This document shows positions 11,456 through 23,062 of a stretch of DNA of 64,000 bases, one piece after another; positions within the stretch are counted from its first letter, which is position 1; every line of letters begins with the position of its first letter. Both the position numbers and the translations under genes were made by a program. Source of the DNA: Rana temporaria (lineage: Eukaryota > Chordata > Amphibia > Anura > Ranidae); the NCBI RefSeq assembly GCF_905171775.1, contig NC_053491.1, positions 224,106,486 through 224,170,485 on the forward strand, read 5' to 3'. The notes beneath the pieces are model-generated. The model searched no databases and was not told where the DNA came from. It saw nothing but the letters and a program-made list of their open reading frames with translations.

Positions 11456-12036
11456 ACCCAGAGAGTGTTTCAAACATAGAATTGAGTTCGGCCAAAATAG
11501 GTCTCCCATTTGCATGGCCAAAAAGATGCATTCTTTACTTAGGGAAACATCTTACTGCATCCATATCAGATTTATTCTCATATAATTATCCCGCAATTCT
11601 AAAACATATATCGAATTTAATGAATTCATGGACCCATCTCCCATTATCATGGTTTGGAAGAATCAATGCAGTCAAAATGACGATATTACCAAAACTTTTA
11701 TATCTCTTTAGAGTGCTATATATCCCAATACCTGCATATTACTTGAGGATAGTACAGAAGAGAGTTTCATCATTTGTCTGGGGTTCTTCCAAACCGAGAA
11801 TAAAAACACAAACGTTATACCTCCCCAAAGTAAAAGGTGGACTCGGGTATCTCAACTTTGCGCATTACTACAGAGCTGCACAAATAGCAATACTCGCTAA
11901 ATATCATGCACAACAGGAAACACCACTCTGGGTATCAATAGAAGCAATTGAATGCGATCCCATTCCACTATCCAATGTGCTGTGGGTTTCCCCCAAAGCG
12001 CGCAGAAATATACGAAACCCCATTATTAAACATTTA
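11452..12036 (+). pseudogene. L1-type ORF2, part 1 (thumb and downstream of RT)
   Basis: The open frame reads ...NIELSSAKIGLPFAW then YLGKHLT, PLSWFGRINAVKM, LPKLLYLFRVLYIPIP and KVKGGLGYLNFAHYYRAAQI. This is the conserved region just after the reverse transcriptase palm in L1/Tx1-clade ORF2 proteins. The frame is open from at least 11452 to 12036 with no stops and is cut by a MITE after codon TTA (12034-12036). The polymerase and endonuclease domains are missing upstream, where a different MITE and then DIRS sequence lie. Confidence 0.9.
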
Positions 12037-12760
12037 CGGCCAGATCCACAAAGATCTGCCTATCCGTAGGCAGGCGTAGCGTATCTCAGATACACTACGC
12101 CGCCGTAACTTAGAGCGTAGTTTCCGTATCCAGAAAGAATTTGCGCCGTAAGTTACGGCGGCGTAGTGTAAATGTGTCGGCGTAAGGGCGCGCAATTCAA
12201 ATGACTAAGATGTGGGCTTGTTTTATGTTAATTCATCTTGCCCCCACGTAAATGACGTTTTTTTTAACGGCGCATGCGCCGTCCGTGGGGGTATCCCAGT
12301 GCGCATGCTCGAAATCACGTTGCAAATAGTCAATGCTTTCGACGTGAACGTAATTTACGCAAAGCCCTATTCGCGAACGTTTTATGCAAACAACGTAAAC
12401 AACGGAAAATTTGACGCTGTCTGGACATCCATACTTAACATTGCATACGCCTCATAGACCCTGGGGTAACGTTACGCCGAAAAAAGCCTTACGTAAACGA
12501 CGTAAAAAAATGCGCCGGGCGGACGAATGTTTGAGGATCGGCGTATCTAGCTAATTTGCAAACTCTACGCGGAAATCAACGGAAGCGACACCTAGCGGTT
12601 AGCGTAAATATGCACCTAAGATCCAACGGCGTACTAAGACCTACGTCAGTCGGATCGAGCCCACATTGGTGGATACAAAACAAAGATACGACGGCACATC
12701 GTAGAACTTACGCGGCGTATCAATAGATACGCCGGCGTAAGTTCTTTGTGGATCTGGCCC
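12037..12760. mobile_element. CpG-rich MITE (family R1), copy 3, in L1 ORF2
   Basis: The 724-bp element has near-perfect inverted ends GGCCAGATCCACAAAG and a perfect TTA target duplication (12034-12036 and 12761-12763). Deleting the element plus one TTA restores the L1 codons Lys-His-Leu-Leu-Ser-Leu-Trp-Asp in one frame, so the boundaries are exact. A 3-bp T/A-rich duplication fits PIF/Harbinger-type transposition; no transposase is present. Confidence 0.93.
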
Positions 12761-12763
12761 TTA

Positions 12764-13531
12764 CTTTCCCTTTGGGATAGATTTAAAATAAAAAAACAAC
12801 TACAATCTCCTCACGATCCATTGTTATTATTCTATAAAAATCCGGCATTTTATCCTGCATGGGTCTCTCCCAAATCATTTAAGGAATTGGCTTCTAGGGA
12901 TATCCTGTGCATGTACAAATTTGTAGACTCCACATCTTTCATCCCATTCCCGACATTATGTGAATTATATGGTATATCGCAAACGGAATTATTCAGATAC
13001 CTCCAAATAAAAAACTTTTTTACGCCTCTAATAACTTCTTCACCTTTGTTAACCCGCTTGTCTATTTTTGAAAATATTTGTAAAAAAGAACTGCATGCTA
13101 GGGGTACAATATCTGCTTTATATTCTCAGTCACTAATACAATTCAACATGGATAAACTATCCTATGTCCTAAAATGGGAGGAGGATCTAGAATCTGAACT
13201 AAATGCCGCGGATTGGAATCAAATATGGTATAACACAAAAACAGTATCCCCAAACGTACTCGCGATGGAGGCAAATTATAAAGTATTAACAAGATGGTAC
13301 TTGGTACCGGCTAGGGTAGCAAAATATGTGAAGAACTATTCTGCGCAGTGTTTTAGGGGATGTTCTGATACAGGTACATATCATCATATTTGGTGGTCGT
13401 GTCTGAAGGCGCTGACATTTTGGACGGAGATTTTCAAAATTGCAAGTATATTGACTAAAAAGAAAATTCCTTTAGACCTCAAAACAGCATTGCTCAATTT
13501 GAAACCTGGTAATATAACACAGGGATATTGA
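12764..13531 (+). pseudogene. L1-type ORF2, part 2 (C-terminal region)
   Basis: This continues the frame of 11452-12036 after the MITE: LSLWDRFKIKKQL, then FYPAWVSPKSFKELA, MYKFVDSTSFIPF, MEANYKVLTRWYLVP and a Cys/His cluster CFRGCSDTGTYHHIWWSC, which matches the C-terminal zinc-knuckle-like region of L1 ORF2 proteins. It is open for 256 codons and ends GNITQGY, earlier than the usual LINE C-terminus. Flanking repeat DNA begins at 13566, so the 3' end is lost. Apart from the insertion the frame has no stops. Confidence 0.9.
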
Positions 13532-13569
13532 ACTACACACTATATATACCTATTCAAAGATTTCATTAA

Positions 13570-14500
13570 CCACTTCACCCCCCGGAGGATTTGGCTGCCC
13601 AATGACCAGTCCATTTTTTGTGATTCCACACTGTGTCGCTTTAACTGACAATTGCGCGGTCGTGCGATGTGGCTCCCAAACAAAATTGATGTCCTTTTTT
13701 TCCCATAAATAGAGCTTTCTTTTGGTGGTATTTGATCACCTCTGCAGTTTTTATTTTTTGCTCTTTAAACAAAAAAGAACGACAATTTTGAAAAAAAGCA
13801 ATATTTTTTACTTTTTGCTATAATAAATATCCCCCAAAAATATATAAAAAAACAAATTTCTTTCTCAGTTTAGGCCGATATATATTCTTATATACCTTCT
13901 TTGGTATAAAAATGGCAATACGCGTATATTGATTGGTTTGCGCAAAAGTTATAGCGTCTACAAAATAGGGGATAGATTTATGTCACTTTTATAAAAAAAA
14001 AAATGTATTACTAGTAATGGCCGCGATCTGTGATTTTTATTGTGACTGCGACATTATGTCGGACACATTGGACACTTTTGACGCTATTTCGGGACCATTG
14101 ACATTTATACAGCGATCAGTGCTATAAAAATGCACTGATTACTGTGTAAATGACACTGGCAGGAGAGGGGTTAACCACTAGGGGGCGAGGAAGGGGTTAA
14201 GTGTGTCCTAGGGAGTGATTCTAACTGTAGGGGGGCTGGGCTACCAGTGACATGACATTGATCACTGCTCCCAATGACAGGGATCAGAAGATCAGTGTCC
14301 TGTTGCAAGGCAGAACAGGGAAATGCCTTGGTTACATAGGCATCTCCCTGTTCTGCAGCTCCGTGACACGATCGCGGGACACCGGCGGACATCGAGTCTG
14401 CGGGCATGGTCTCGGAGCTCGCGGCAAGGGAGTGCGCACGCCGCTACATTTAAAGCAACGTACCTGTATGTTGCTTTGCGCAGCCATGCCATTTTGGCAT
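13570..14500 (+). mobile_element. TTAACCACTT-type element
   Basis: The left end CCACTTCACC follows TTAA (13566-13569). The core includes GACAATTGCGCGGTCGTGCG, AGAGCTTTCTTTTGGTGGTA and a string of T/A-rich tracts, shared with 14.75, 17.3, 24.7 and 38.7 kb. The right terminus could not be fixed; a TTAA at about 14527 is one possibility. The TTAA target suggests a piggyBac-type non-autonomous element. Confidence 0.7.
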
Positions 14501-14743
14501 AAAAATGTTGGAATAAAAATGCATTCTTAAAACCTAAAATGTACCATCCATGTGTTTTCAACAAAACTCTCTCTGATTACGAGAAGGGCTTCTTATCTTG
14601 GTCCTTGGAAGATTACAACTGATTTTGAACAATCTTTCCTGAAAAATGTATAACTGTTTCCACATTTCCATTTTCTAAACCGCTATTGACAGGAAAAGTG
14701 TTTGAAATGTCTTTAAGCTCTGAAAAAAGGACCTGCTTAGGTA
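14501..14743. other. No gene seen
   Basis: Short interval between two related repeats with no recognised feature. Confidence 0.4.
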
Positions 14744-14747
14744 TTAA

Positions 14748-16412
14748 CCTCTTGACCACTGGGCACTTAAACCCCCTTCCTGACCAGACCAATTTTCGGC
14801 TTTCGGTGCTCTCACAATTTGAATGACAATTACTCAGTCATACAACATTGTACCCATTTGAAATTTTTGTCCTTTTTTTCACACAAATAGAGCTTTCTTT
14901 TGGTGGTATTTGATCACCTCTGGGTTTTAATTTTTTTGCGCTATAAAAGAAAAACGACTGAAAATTCTGTAAAAAAAAAAAAAAAATCTAGTTTCTGTCA
15001 TATTAGCAGGTTATTTTTCACACACAGCATATGCATACCACAAATTACACCCCAAAACACATTCTGCTATTCCTCCCGAGTATGGCGATACCCCATGTGT
15101 GAGACTTTTACACGGCGTGGCCACATACAGAGGCCCAACATGCAGGCAGCACCATCAGGCGTTCTGGAGCACCCAGGCCAATTCTGACATTTCTCTCCTA
15201 CATGTAAAAATCATCATTTATTTGCTAGAAAATTACATAGAACCCCAAAAACTTATATATGCTTTTTTAGCAAAGACCCTAGAGAATACAATGGCGGCCG
15301 TTACAACTTTTTATCTTGCATGGTATTTTCGCAGAAATTTTTTGAATGCGTGTTTTTAAAAAGAAACTGTTTTGTGCTTAAAAAAAAAACAGTAAAGTTA
15401 GCCCAATTTTTTTTCATAATGTGAAGGATGAAGTTACGCCGAGTAAATAGATACCCAACATGTCACACTTCAAAATTGCGCACACTCATTGAATGGCGCC
15501 AAACTTACTTACTTACTTAAAAATCCCCATAGGCGACGCTTTAATTACTTTTATTGGTTACATGTTTTTAGTTACAGAGGAGGTCTAGGGCCAAAATGAT
15601 TGCTCTCGCTCTAACGTTCGCAGAGATACCTCACATGTGTAGCTTGAACACCGTTTTCATATGTGGGCGGGACTTACGTATGCGTTCGCTTCTGCATGCG
15701 AGCACACGGGGACAGGCGCTTTAAAAAAATGGGTATTGCAGAGTATTTGGGTATTGCAGAGTATGGGGGGTATTGCAGAGTATTGGGGTATTGCAGAGTA
15801 TCGCGCAGGGTATTGCAGAGTATTGGGGTATTGCAGAGTATTGGGGTATTGCAGAGTATTGGGGTATTGCAGAGTATCGCGCAGGGTATTGGGGTATTGC
15901 AGAGTATTGGGGTATTGCAGAGTATCGCGTAGGGTATTGCAGAGTATTGGGGTATTGCAGAGTATCGCGCAGGGTATTGCAGAGTATTGGGGTATTGCAG
16001 AGTATCGCGCAGGGTATTGCAGAGTATTGGGGTATTGCAGAGTATTGAGGTATTGCAGAGTATCGTGCAGAGTATTGGGGTATTGCAGAGTATTGCGCAG
16101 GTATAGCTGAGCTGGGATGGATGGATAGCTGGATCTGTGACTGCAGTTGTCACAGATCCAGCCCTCAGTGCTGCTGCTGACACCCGCTCCCCCCCCCCCC
16201 CTCCTCTCACACTGTACCGAACGGTACAGAGAGGAGAGGGAGGAACCGGTGTCATCATATGACGCCGGTTTGTTTACAAGTGATCACTCCGTCATTTGAC
16301 GGAGCTATCACGTGGTAAACGGCCGCTATCAGCGGCAATTTCAGGGACGTCCTCCCAGAACAACTCGACCTCGCTGTAGCAGTAAAATGTCTATGGCGCG
16401 GTCGGCAAGTGG
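14748..16412 (+). mobile_element. TTAACCACTT-type element carrying a minisatellite
   Basis: The element is bounded by TTAA at 14744-14747 and 16413-16416, with left end CCTCTTGACC and right end complement CCACTTGCCGACC. It is 1665 bp, longer than the roughly 0.9-1.0 kb copies at 17.3 and 38.7 kb, partly because of the array at 15734-16101. Confidence 0.78.
15734..16101 (+). repeat. Minisatellite with 18-bp and 22-bp units
   Basis: Two unit types share TATTGCAGAGTAT and differ at the tail: type A ends TGGGG (18 bp) and type B ends CGCGCAGGG (22 bp). Reading left to right gives A A A B A A A B, an 8-bp remnant, then A B A B A B A A B and degenerate units. ORFs on both strands are artefacts of the array. 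Confidence 0.95.
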
Positions 16413-16554
16413 TTAAAGACAATTCACAATAACAATATATAGTCTAACTAAACTGTACTTGCTATAAGCTGACTGGAGATGCAACAGTTTCCAGCATCAT
16501 TTGTTATATTAGAAATGATTAACCTGACATCTGATTATCTATGGGCAACCTTAA

Positions 16555-17061
16555 AGTGTTACTAAACCCAGGACCCTGCATTCACTATATCTGGTCTCCC
16601 ACAGTACACAAAACATGGAAAAGCAATTATTTTAGTAAATATAAACTGCTAAATACCTTTCATCATCGGCAGTATATAGCAGTCTTGTTACTTCTATCAG
16701 TGTCTGGCTGAACACTGGTTAAAGCTTGTAGGAGGAGTTTTCATTCTCCTCTGAGTGTCCTATGAGGCTGTATGACCCCTGACATTTTGGACAGTGCTGA
16801 TTACATGCACCCTCCCCCCCCCCAAAAAAACTCTCTAGCAATACACACCAAACTGAGCACGTGCAGAGTGCCTCCTAGAGCCCTGTGCTATGAGGAGATG
16901 GATTGAGGACAGTACAAGAAGGGGAGGATCAGAGAAGACAGGATCAAACAGCCTTTTTTACACAATGTGATAGATTAACCGTTTAGGTTCCACGGTGAGT
17001 ATAGCAAGCATGCTTATATGTATATAAGCACTCATTTTACTGCTGTGGGTTTAGTAACACT
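16555..17061 (+). mobile_element. TTAA-target MITE (family AGTGTTACTAAACCC), copy A
   Basis: Perfect inverted ends AGTGTTACTAAACCCA are flanked by TTAA (16551-16554 and 17062-17065). The copy is intact at 507 bp and is the uninterrupted reference for the copy at 19884. A CACGGTGAGTATAG splice-donor-like motif lies in the right arm. Confidence 0.9.
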
Positions 17062-17310
17062 TTAAGCAGGCCATAGATGATGTGATCTTCTTTCCTGCAT
17101 TATTCCTATTCATACTGTTGTTAAAGCTGAACACCAGGCAACTATACAACCAAACCTGTTAATGAAGCCCTCTGTTACCGTGAATGCATTTTAAATTAAA
17201 CAGTGTTAATACCTACATTTTACTCGGTATCAGTCTTGGTATCAGTAAGACTGCGCCTATGTATGTACGTCACCTGTGGATATAGATGCTTGCCTGTAGT
17301 TCAGCTTTAA

Positions 17311-18232
17311 CCACTTCCGGACCGCCCCATGTACATTTACTGTTGCAGGGCGGCCCGTGTGTGCAAAATCACATACCTGTACGTGGTTTAAGGAGTGACC
17401 TGAGAGCGTGATTGGACACAGCGGGAGCCAATCGGCAGGTCTGGCGGCCACGACCCGCCGATCGTTCACAAGAGAGACAGAGTATTGGCGAGCTGATGTA
17501 AACGAAGCACACTGCTGCTCTGTCAGGGAGTACAAGAGAGAGAGATTGTGCTTCAGCTAAGCTGAATCATGATCTCGTTCCCTCCAATAAATCCATTCCC
17601 CCCACAGTTAGAAACACCTCCCAGGGAACACAGTTAACCCCTTGAGCACCCCCGTAGTTAACCCCTTGCCTGCCAGTGTCATTTATACATTGATCAGTGC
17701 ATTTTTTTACCGCACTGATCACTGTATTGGTGTCACTGGTCCCCAAAAAGTGTCACTTAGGGTCAGATTTTTTCCACCTCAATGCCACAGTCCCGCTAAA
17801 AATCATAGATCGCAGCCATTACCAATAAAAAAAAAATGAAAAGTCCCTAAATCAATCCCCTATTTTGTAGATTTTTCTTTGTAGAACTTTTGCGCAAACC
17901 AATCTATATACGCTTATTTGGATTTTTTTCACCAAAAATATATATCAGAATACATATTGGCCTAAATCGATTAAGATTTCTTTATTCTTTTTTGGATATG
18001 TATTATAGCAATAAATAAAAAAAAATTCGGTTTATAGCGCAAAAAAAACAAAAAACGCAGATGTGTTCAAATAGCACCAAAAGAAAGCTCTATGTGTGGG
18101 AAAAAGGGACAACCATTTTGTTTTGGGTACAGTGTCACACGACCACACAATTGTCAGTTAAAGCAACGCAGTGCCGTATCGCAAAAAATGGCCTGGTCAG
18201 GAAGTGGGTAAACCATTCCGGGGCTTAAGTGG
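17311..18232 (+). mobile_element. TTAACCACTT-type element, core reversed
   Basis: TTAA lies at 17307-17310 and 18233-18236, with ends CCACTTCCGG and complement CCACTTAAGC. Internal sequence matches the core of the 38.7-kb copy in reverse orientation (AGCACCAAAAGAAAGCTCTA). No ORF of interest. Confidence 0.8.
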
Positions 18233-18236
18233 TTAA

Positions 18237-18654
18237 AAGAGAAGTTTGGGTTTAAGACAGAAAAAAATATATACCCAGCAGAATCAATCCAATGCTATAT
18301 CTTTCCCCAGCTACCTCTACACTTCGCTCAGGTCTTGGCCTTTAGTAAGCAGAGAGCTGGTGACTGTCAATCACCTCCTCTGTGCTCTGCCCCTCCAGCG
18401 CTCACTTGAGCACTGAGCTGTGGAGGACATGGGATCGGCTGGCTTAGGCTCTCAGCGGCTCAATGAGAGGCTGAGCCAGCTCCCGGTCCAGGCATCTGGG
18501 TGGATCCTGGAAATAAAGCTGGTATTTCTCCTGACCCTGGGCAGGCTGAGTGACATCAGTTGACAGAGGGCTTTAGTTCACTGCCAGCTGAATACAAGTC
18601 ACAGGAGTGCAGAATAAAGTATGGTCAAAAGAGCTTTGGCCCTACTTCTCTGGA
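18237..18654. repeat. Unassigned repeat starting TTAAAAGAGAAG
   Basis: The start AAGAGAAGTTTGGG next to a TTAA resembles the sequence after TTAA at 30400 (AAGAGAAGAAAG). No right terminus was identified. Confidence 0.35.
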
Positions 18655-19033
18655 AAAGGTGAACTTAGCTTTGGGAGAACAGCCAGTGCAGTCAAGGGGC
18701 ACTGGCAGGTATTAATGTAAAAAAAGTTTGTTAATTCATTAATTTTATAGTCATACCTGTGAGCCATGTGTGCCCCCCTGGAAACCTGGCCTAAAAACTC
18801 CCAGTTAGCAATCCCCACATCTTGCTTTGTTTCTAAAAACATTGGGTTTTCTCCTCTGTTATGCTGGAAGGGGGGGTCCAACAGTTTTTATGTATTAACA
18901 ACAAAGCAGGGTGCAGGGATTGCTAACTGGGAGTTTTTTGGCAAGGCTTCCAGGGAGACCCAAATGGCCTACAGGTATGACAATAAAACAAGTGAATTTT
19001 TTTTTTTAAATGACACATCAGAATTCACCCTTG
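18655..19033. mobile_element. Palindromic element with donor-like motifs in both arms
   Basis: Inverted arms meet near 18880. The left arm contains CATACCTGTGAG and AACTCCCAGTTAGCAATCCC; the right arm contains GGGATTGCTAACTGGGAGTT and ACAGGTATGACA. A CAGGTATGA donor-like motif therefore points outward on both sides. Exact ends and target duplication are unclear. Confidence 0.7.
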
Positions 19034-19045
19034 CAGAGGAAAAAG

Positions 19046-19879
19046 CACCCCTCACACGGTCCGTTCTATACACTTCAAGCGTTTTTTAGCAATCTTTGTA
19101 GCCGATTCTTACCAGTCTTCGTTCTGTTGATACTGAAACAACTATCACCAACAACTTCGTCAGATTTACTACTGTGCAGTGTGTCTCCTTGCTATCAGTA
19201 ATAAGAGTGGCTTTGTGTCCCTAGAACCCCTCCAATTGTATTCCCAAATTATATTGATGCTGACAAACTGTGTTCTCAGACATCTCTAAAGCAAAATTTA
19301 TATTTTTTGTCAGAAGATGTCGGCTTCAGATTGATATGCGAAGGAAAATATTAAAATCATTTGATTAAATTTTTATGGCAATTATATATGCTACTTCTTT
19401 TTATTTTGTATTTAATGCCAGTAGAATTTCCCTTTAACTATTTAACTTTTGACATGCCGTAACTTGTATTTTGTATCTGTTACATCAAACATGCTGTGAG
19501 TGTAGATAATATTGTGCATAAAGTTATTTTATCGTTTTATATGATTTTAATAAGGGTGAAGGAGTCTATTTGGCACAGCTTTATGTAAAGAGTTGGTGTT
19601 CAGTTGCTATGGTAACACATATAATCTCCACAATCACAAAGATCACTAATAATAAAGCCAAGCTAATTTTAGTTCCGTGATATAGTAAAGAGGATCCATG
19701 CGACATGGTAAGGGGAGAAGAAAAGGGGGTGACTCCCTTGATTTTAGGGTGCGTTGACATGGCAGATGTATTCTCACTTAAATATTTATGAAAAATGGAA
19801 ACAGATATTTTATATATAGTGTATGTGCGTGTGTGTATATACATACATTAAAAATAGTTAATCTTCAACAAATATGTAC
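19046..19879. other. No gene seen; AT-rich DNA
   Basis: No coding exon or transposon end was recognised. A short TATATATA/GTGTGT tract is present near 19810-19845. Confidence 0.45.
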
Positions 19880-20014
19880 TTAAAGTGTTACTAAACCCAG
19901 GACCCTGCATTCACTATATCTGGTCTCCCACAGTACACAGAACATGGAAATGCAATTATTTTAAGTAAATATAAACTGATAAATACCTTTTCTCATCAGC
20001 AGTATATAGCAGTC

Positions 20015-22351
20015 TGTAACAGCTCTGGTGAACGGAGTGAACCACAACTGCGCTTAGCAAGGATTTCAATGTACTTCTCTATGTGAGAATTCAGTATTGG
20101 ACCCCATGCGTCACTCCACACAAACAGGAGTTTGGGGGTTCTCTACATCATCTCTCTCTCACATAAAGAAAGGCGTTGAGCTACTAAGGATGGACTCATT
20201 ACAACATGCGACCAGAGCTTAGCATTTAAAATTATAATATACACTTTAAGGATTCCAATGCACATCTATATGCAAGTGATAATCAGTACGGGATCCCAGG
20301 CGTCACTCCAAGCAAACAGGAGTTTGGGGGCTCTCTACATCATATCACATAAGCATATAGAGATGTATTAGGTCACTAAGGGAGTTGGTATGAAATACCA
20401 TCAACCCTTAGCATAGAAAAGTTAGAGCGAACATGTTCAACAAGTTAGGCAAGGCCCATAAGCAATTTACACTTATGTCAAGCACGTAGTAAATAGGAGT
20501 TGTTAAGACAGCTAATAGTTGCATATGACAGGCAACATAGCTCGTAGTAAATAGGAGTTGTTAAGACAACTAATAGTTGCATATGAGAGGTAATACAGCT
20601 CGGGCAATTTGTGAGCAGATGTCCCTTTAAGATATTCCTTAGCAAACAGTCATAGGCACAACAGTCTATCCCAAGTAGTATGTTAATAGCCACAAGCCAT
20701 AATAAATATCAGCAATTGTTTTAGGTGAAAAGTATGCAGCAGATGTTTCTATAGAACTGCAAGTGATACAATTGCTACTTATCCATTTTCAGGGCTTTAG
20801 TGCAGCGAGTAGGGATTCTGTAGAGTAGGGTGTCAGCAAGGAAGGTCTTGAAGGTTGTCCCCGGCAATGGCAATCTGGATTAGCTTCAATCAGACAGGCA
20901 TCCAGGGTTAAGTATTGCTGGTACCTGTAGTTCATTGTACCCTTAATAGTGGGATGCCTCCAGGTCCAGGGAAGAATGGTAGCCTAGCCGGCTATGGCTG
21001 ACAATAATAGAACAATGTTTGTGTAGCGCCTGTGTACTTTCAGTCCAGGTGCTATTCTAAATTTAGAGGGGGATGAGAGAGTTAGTTAGCTCTCATCCAA
21101 GTGATTTATGCAAATTGGGCCTCTGTTCTAGGTGGGCTGTACTGTCGGTTCATTCTATGTTCCTGAAGTGCCTTTCCACCCCGGGGCGGCAGGTGGCGGC
21201 AGTGGAGTTCAGGCTGGAGTGCCTCTTGCCAGCAGCCAATCAGGAGGAGTTTTCCCTCGCGGGGCATGCTGGGGAGGGTACTTCTTGAGCAGACGCCATT
21301 AGGCGCCATTAGGCGTGTGGCGCCCACCTTCAGGGTGACCACACATCACAGGCCCCGGCGATATGGCCTACCAGGCCGGGGCCCACGTGCTACTCGGAGT
21401 TCTTGGTTCCGGGACCATGTCGGCCCGGGACAACTGAAGCTATGGTGGGGCCCCAGTGGACGCACTGGGCCCCCAAGTTCTGAGGAGAGATCCCAAACGA
21501 GATAGCTGTTCGGTGAGGAGTCAGCCTGAGGAGAGCCAAGAGTGGCAGGCGATCCAACAGGGCCTCGACAATTCATCGGGGATCAGGGTGACCGGACACT
21601 GAAAGGTTGGATTCCTGCAACCTGTCAGTCGGTGACCCAAAACAAGGAAAACTACCTGAGGGAGATTCAGGCACCTATATCACTAAGTAAGAACTACCTC
21701 ATTATCTACCTTCTAGAGAAAGGGCCTGTGGCAGAGGTTCCACTCTATGTCTCATTCCATTTCCTACCAAGTCAGTGGCAGAGACTTGTCTTTTCTCAAG
21801 GATCCGAGTGATACCCTGGCTGCCAAGTTAGTGTGAGAGGCCTGTCCAGGTACACTATACCCACTCCGGCTGGAGTGGCGACGAAGTTAAAGTGTCGTTG
21901 GAAGCAGGATTGTTTCCGTCGCTGTTAGGCCTGAATCTGCAATTCTCCTCCTCACCCATCTTTACCTATCTACCTCAAGTTCACTGTTTGCCGTGTTGGG
22001 CAAGAATAAAAGCACAAGAAAGACACCTGCTGTTTGGACATTCCATCATTGCTGCTCTCATCTATCTACCCCTAGACACACATAGAGGTAACACGCCATC
22101 CCATAATCTAACCAGCGGCTCCTTCGGGAGTGAGCGCTACATTTGTATTTAAAATTAATGCCTTTATAGGCAGAAAACGGCTGCAGTGCATAAGCACTGA
22201 TTAAGGAAAACCGCCGATTTGCGGCGCACTTCCGCGTTCCACGGTGGAATGCACGCGGCGCCAGGCGATGATGTCATCGTGCGGTTGCCGTAATGCGTTC
22301 CAGCGTGGAACGCATTACAGGGAAGAGACAGCGCCAAGAGCGCCTGTTACA
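20015..22351 (+). mobile_element. Solo LTR A, itself interrupted by LTR B
   Basis: The insertion starts TGTAACAG and ends CTGTTACA and is flanked by a perfect 5-bp duplication CAGTC (20010-20014 and 22352-22356), as expected for a retroviral-type LTR. Without the inner LTR it is about 1.21 kb. No gag, pol or env remnant is present, so it is most simply a solo LTR. It contains two tandem duplications: about 188 bp apart (20057-20343) and 58 bp apart (20485-20602), possibly enhancer repeats. Orientation is uncertain because the ends are near-symmetrical. Confidence 0.82.
21022..22141 (+). mobile_element. Solo LTR B nested in LTR A
   Basis: It starts TGTAGCGCC and ends GAGCGCTACA, with a 4-bp duplication TTTG on each side (21018-21021 and 22142-22145). 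An AATAAA at 22005-22010 followed by about 130 bp to the end fits an R-U5 layout and supports plus orientation. No internal coding region is seen. The end GGCTCCTTCGGGAG resembles sequence near 63943 and the complement of 63981-64000. Confidence 0.82.
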
Positions 22352-22746
22352 CAGTCTTGTGATTTCTATCAGTTCCTGGTGAAGCTTGTAGGAGGAATTT
22401 TCATACTACACTGAGCTGTTCTATGAGGCTGCAGGGCTCCTGACCCTCTGTCTGGACAATGCCGATTGGCCATGTGCTGATCACATGCACTCTCCCAAAA
22501 AAAAAAAAAAAAAACTCTTTAGCAATACACACCAAACTGAGCCTGTGCAGCCTGACTCCAAAGGCTCTGTCTATCCGGGCTTGTCTAGGGGGACAGTGCA
22601 GGGAGGGGAGGATCTGGGCATACAAGATTAAGCAGCCTTTTTACACAATGGCCTTTTTACACTTTGGGTTCCACAGTGAGTATAACAAGCATGCTTTACT
22701 GCATATACAGACTGATTTTACTGTTATGGGTTTAGTAACACTTTAA

Positions 22747-23062
22747 AGGGTCAGTCCATCTGAAACTGATCTCTCATATTTTGTTAGATACTGAAAAGTT
22801 CTATTGAGAGATCTATGGGTTTCCACACTTGCTACTATGAAGGGTTTCCACTTTTTTTATGTATTTTATATTATGGAGAATATAACTAGAGATACTAGAA
22901 CATATGATCTCCAAGGAGGAGCAGGAACAGATTTGTAAATGATGAGAGAGATTTCATTATTGAAGTATTCAGGATAATGGGACAGGAGAGCAGAAAGGGC
23001 ATTCCAACATACTTGGTACTGCTTTGTACAGGGATCCAAGCAAGATGGGCACAAGTCGAGTA
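22747..23062. other. No gene seen
   Basis: Unassigned DNA following the TTAA element. Confidence 0.4.

Larger units (their letters stand above)
19884..22742 (+). mobile_element. TTAA-target MITE (AGTGTTACTAAACCC), copy B, split by LTRs
   Basis: Ends are identical to copy A and flanked by TTAA (19880-19883 and 22743-22746). Comparison with copy A shows that everything from 20015 to 22351 is an insertion. The right arm has CACAGTGAGTATAA, one base changed from the donor-like motif of copy A. Confidence 0.9.
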
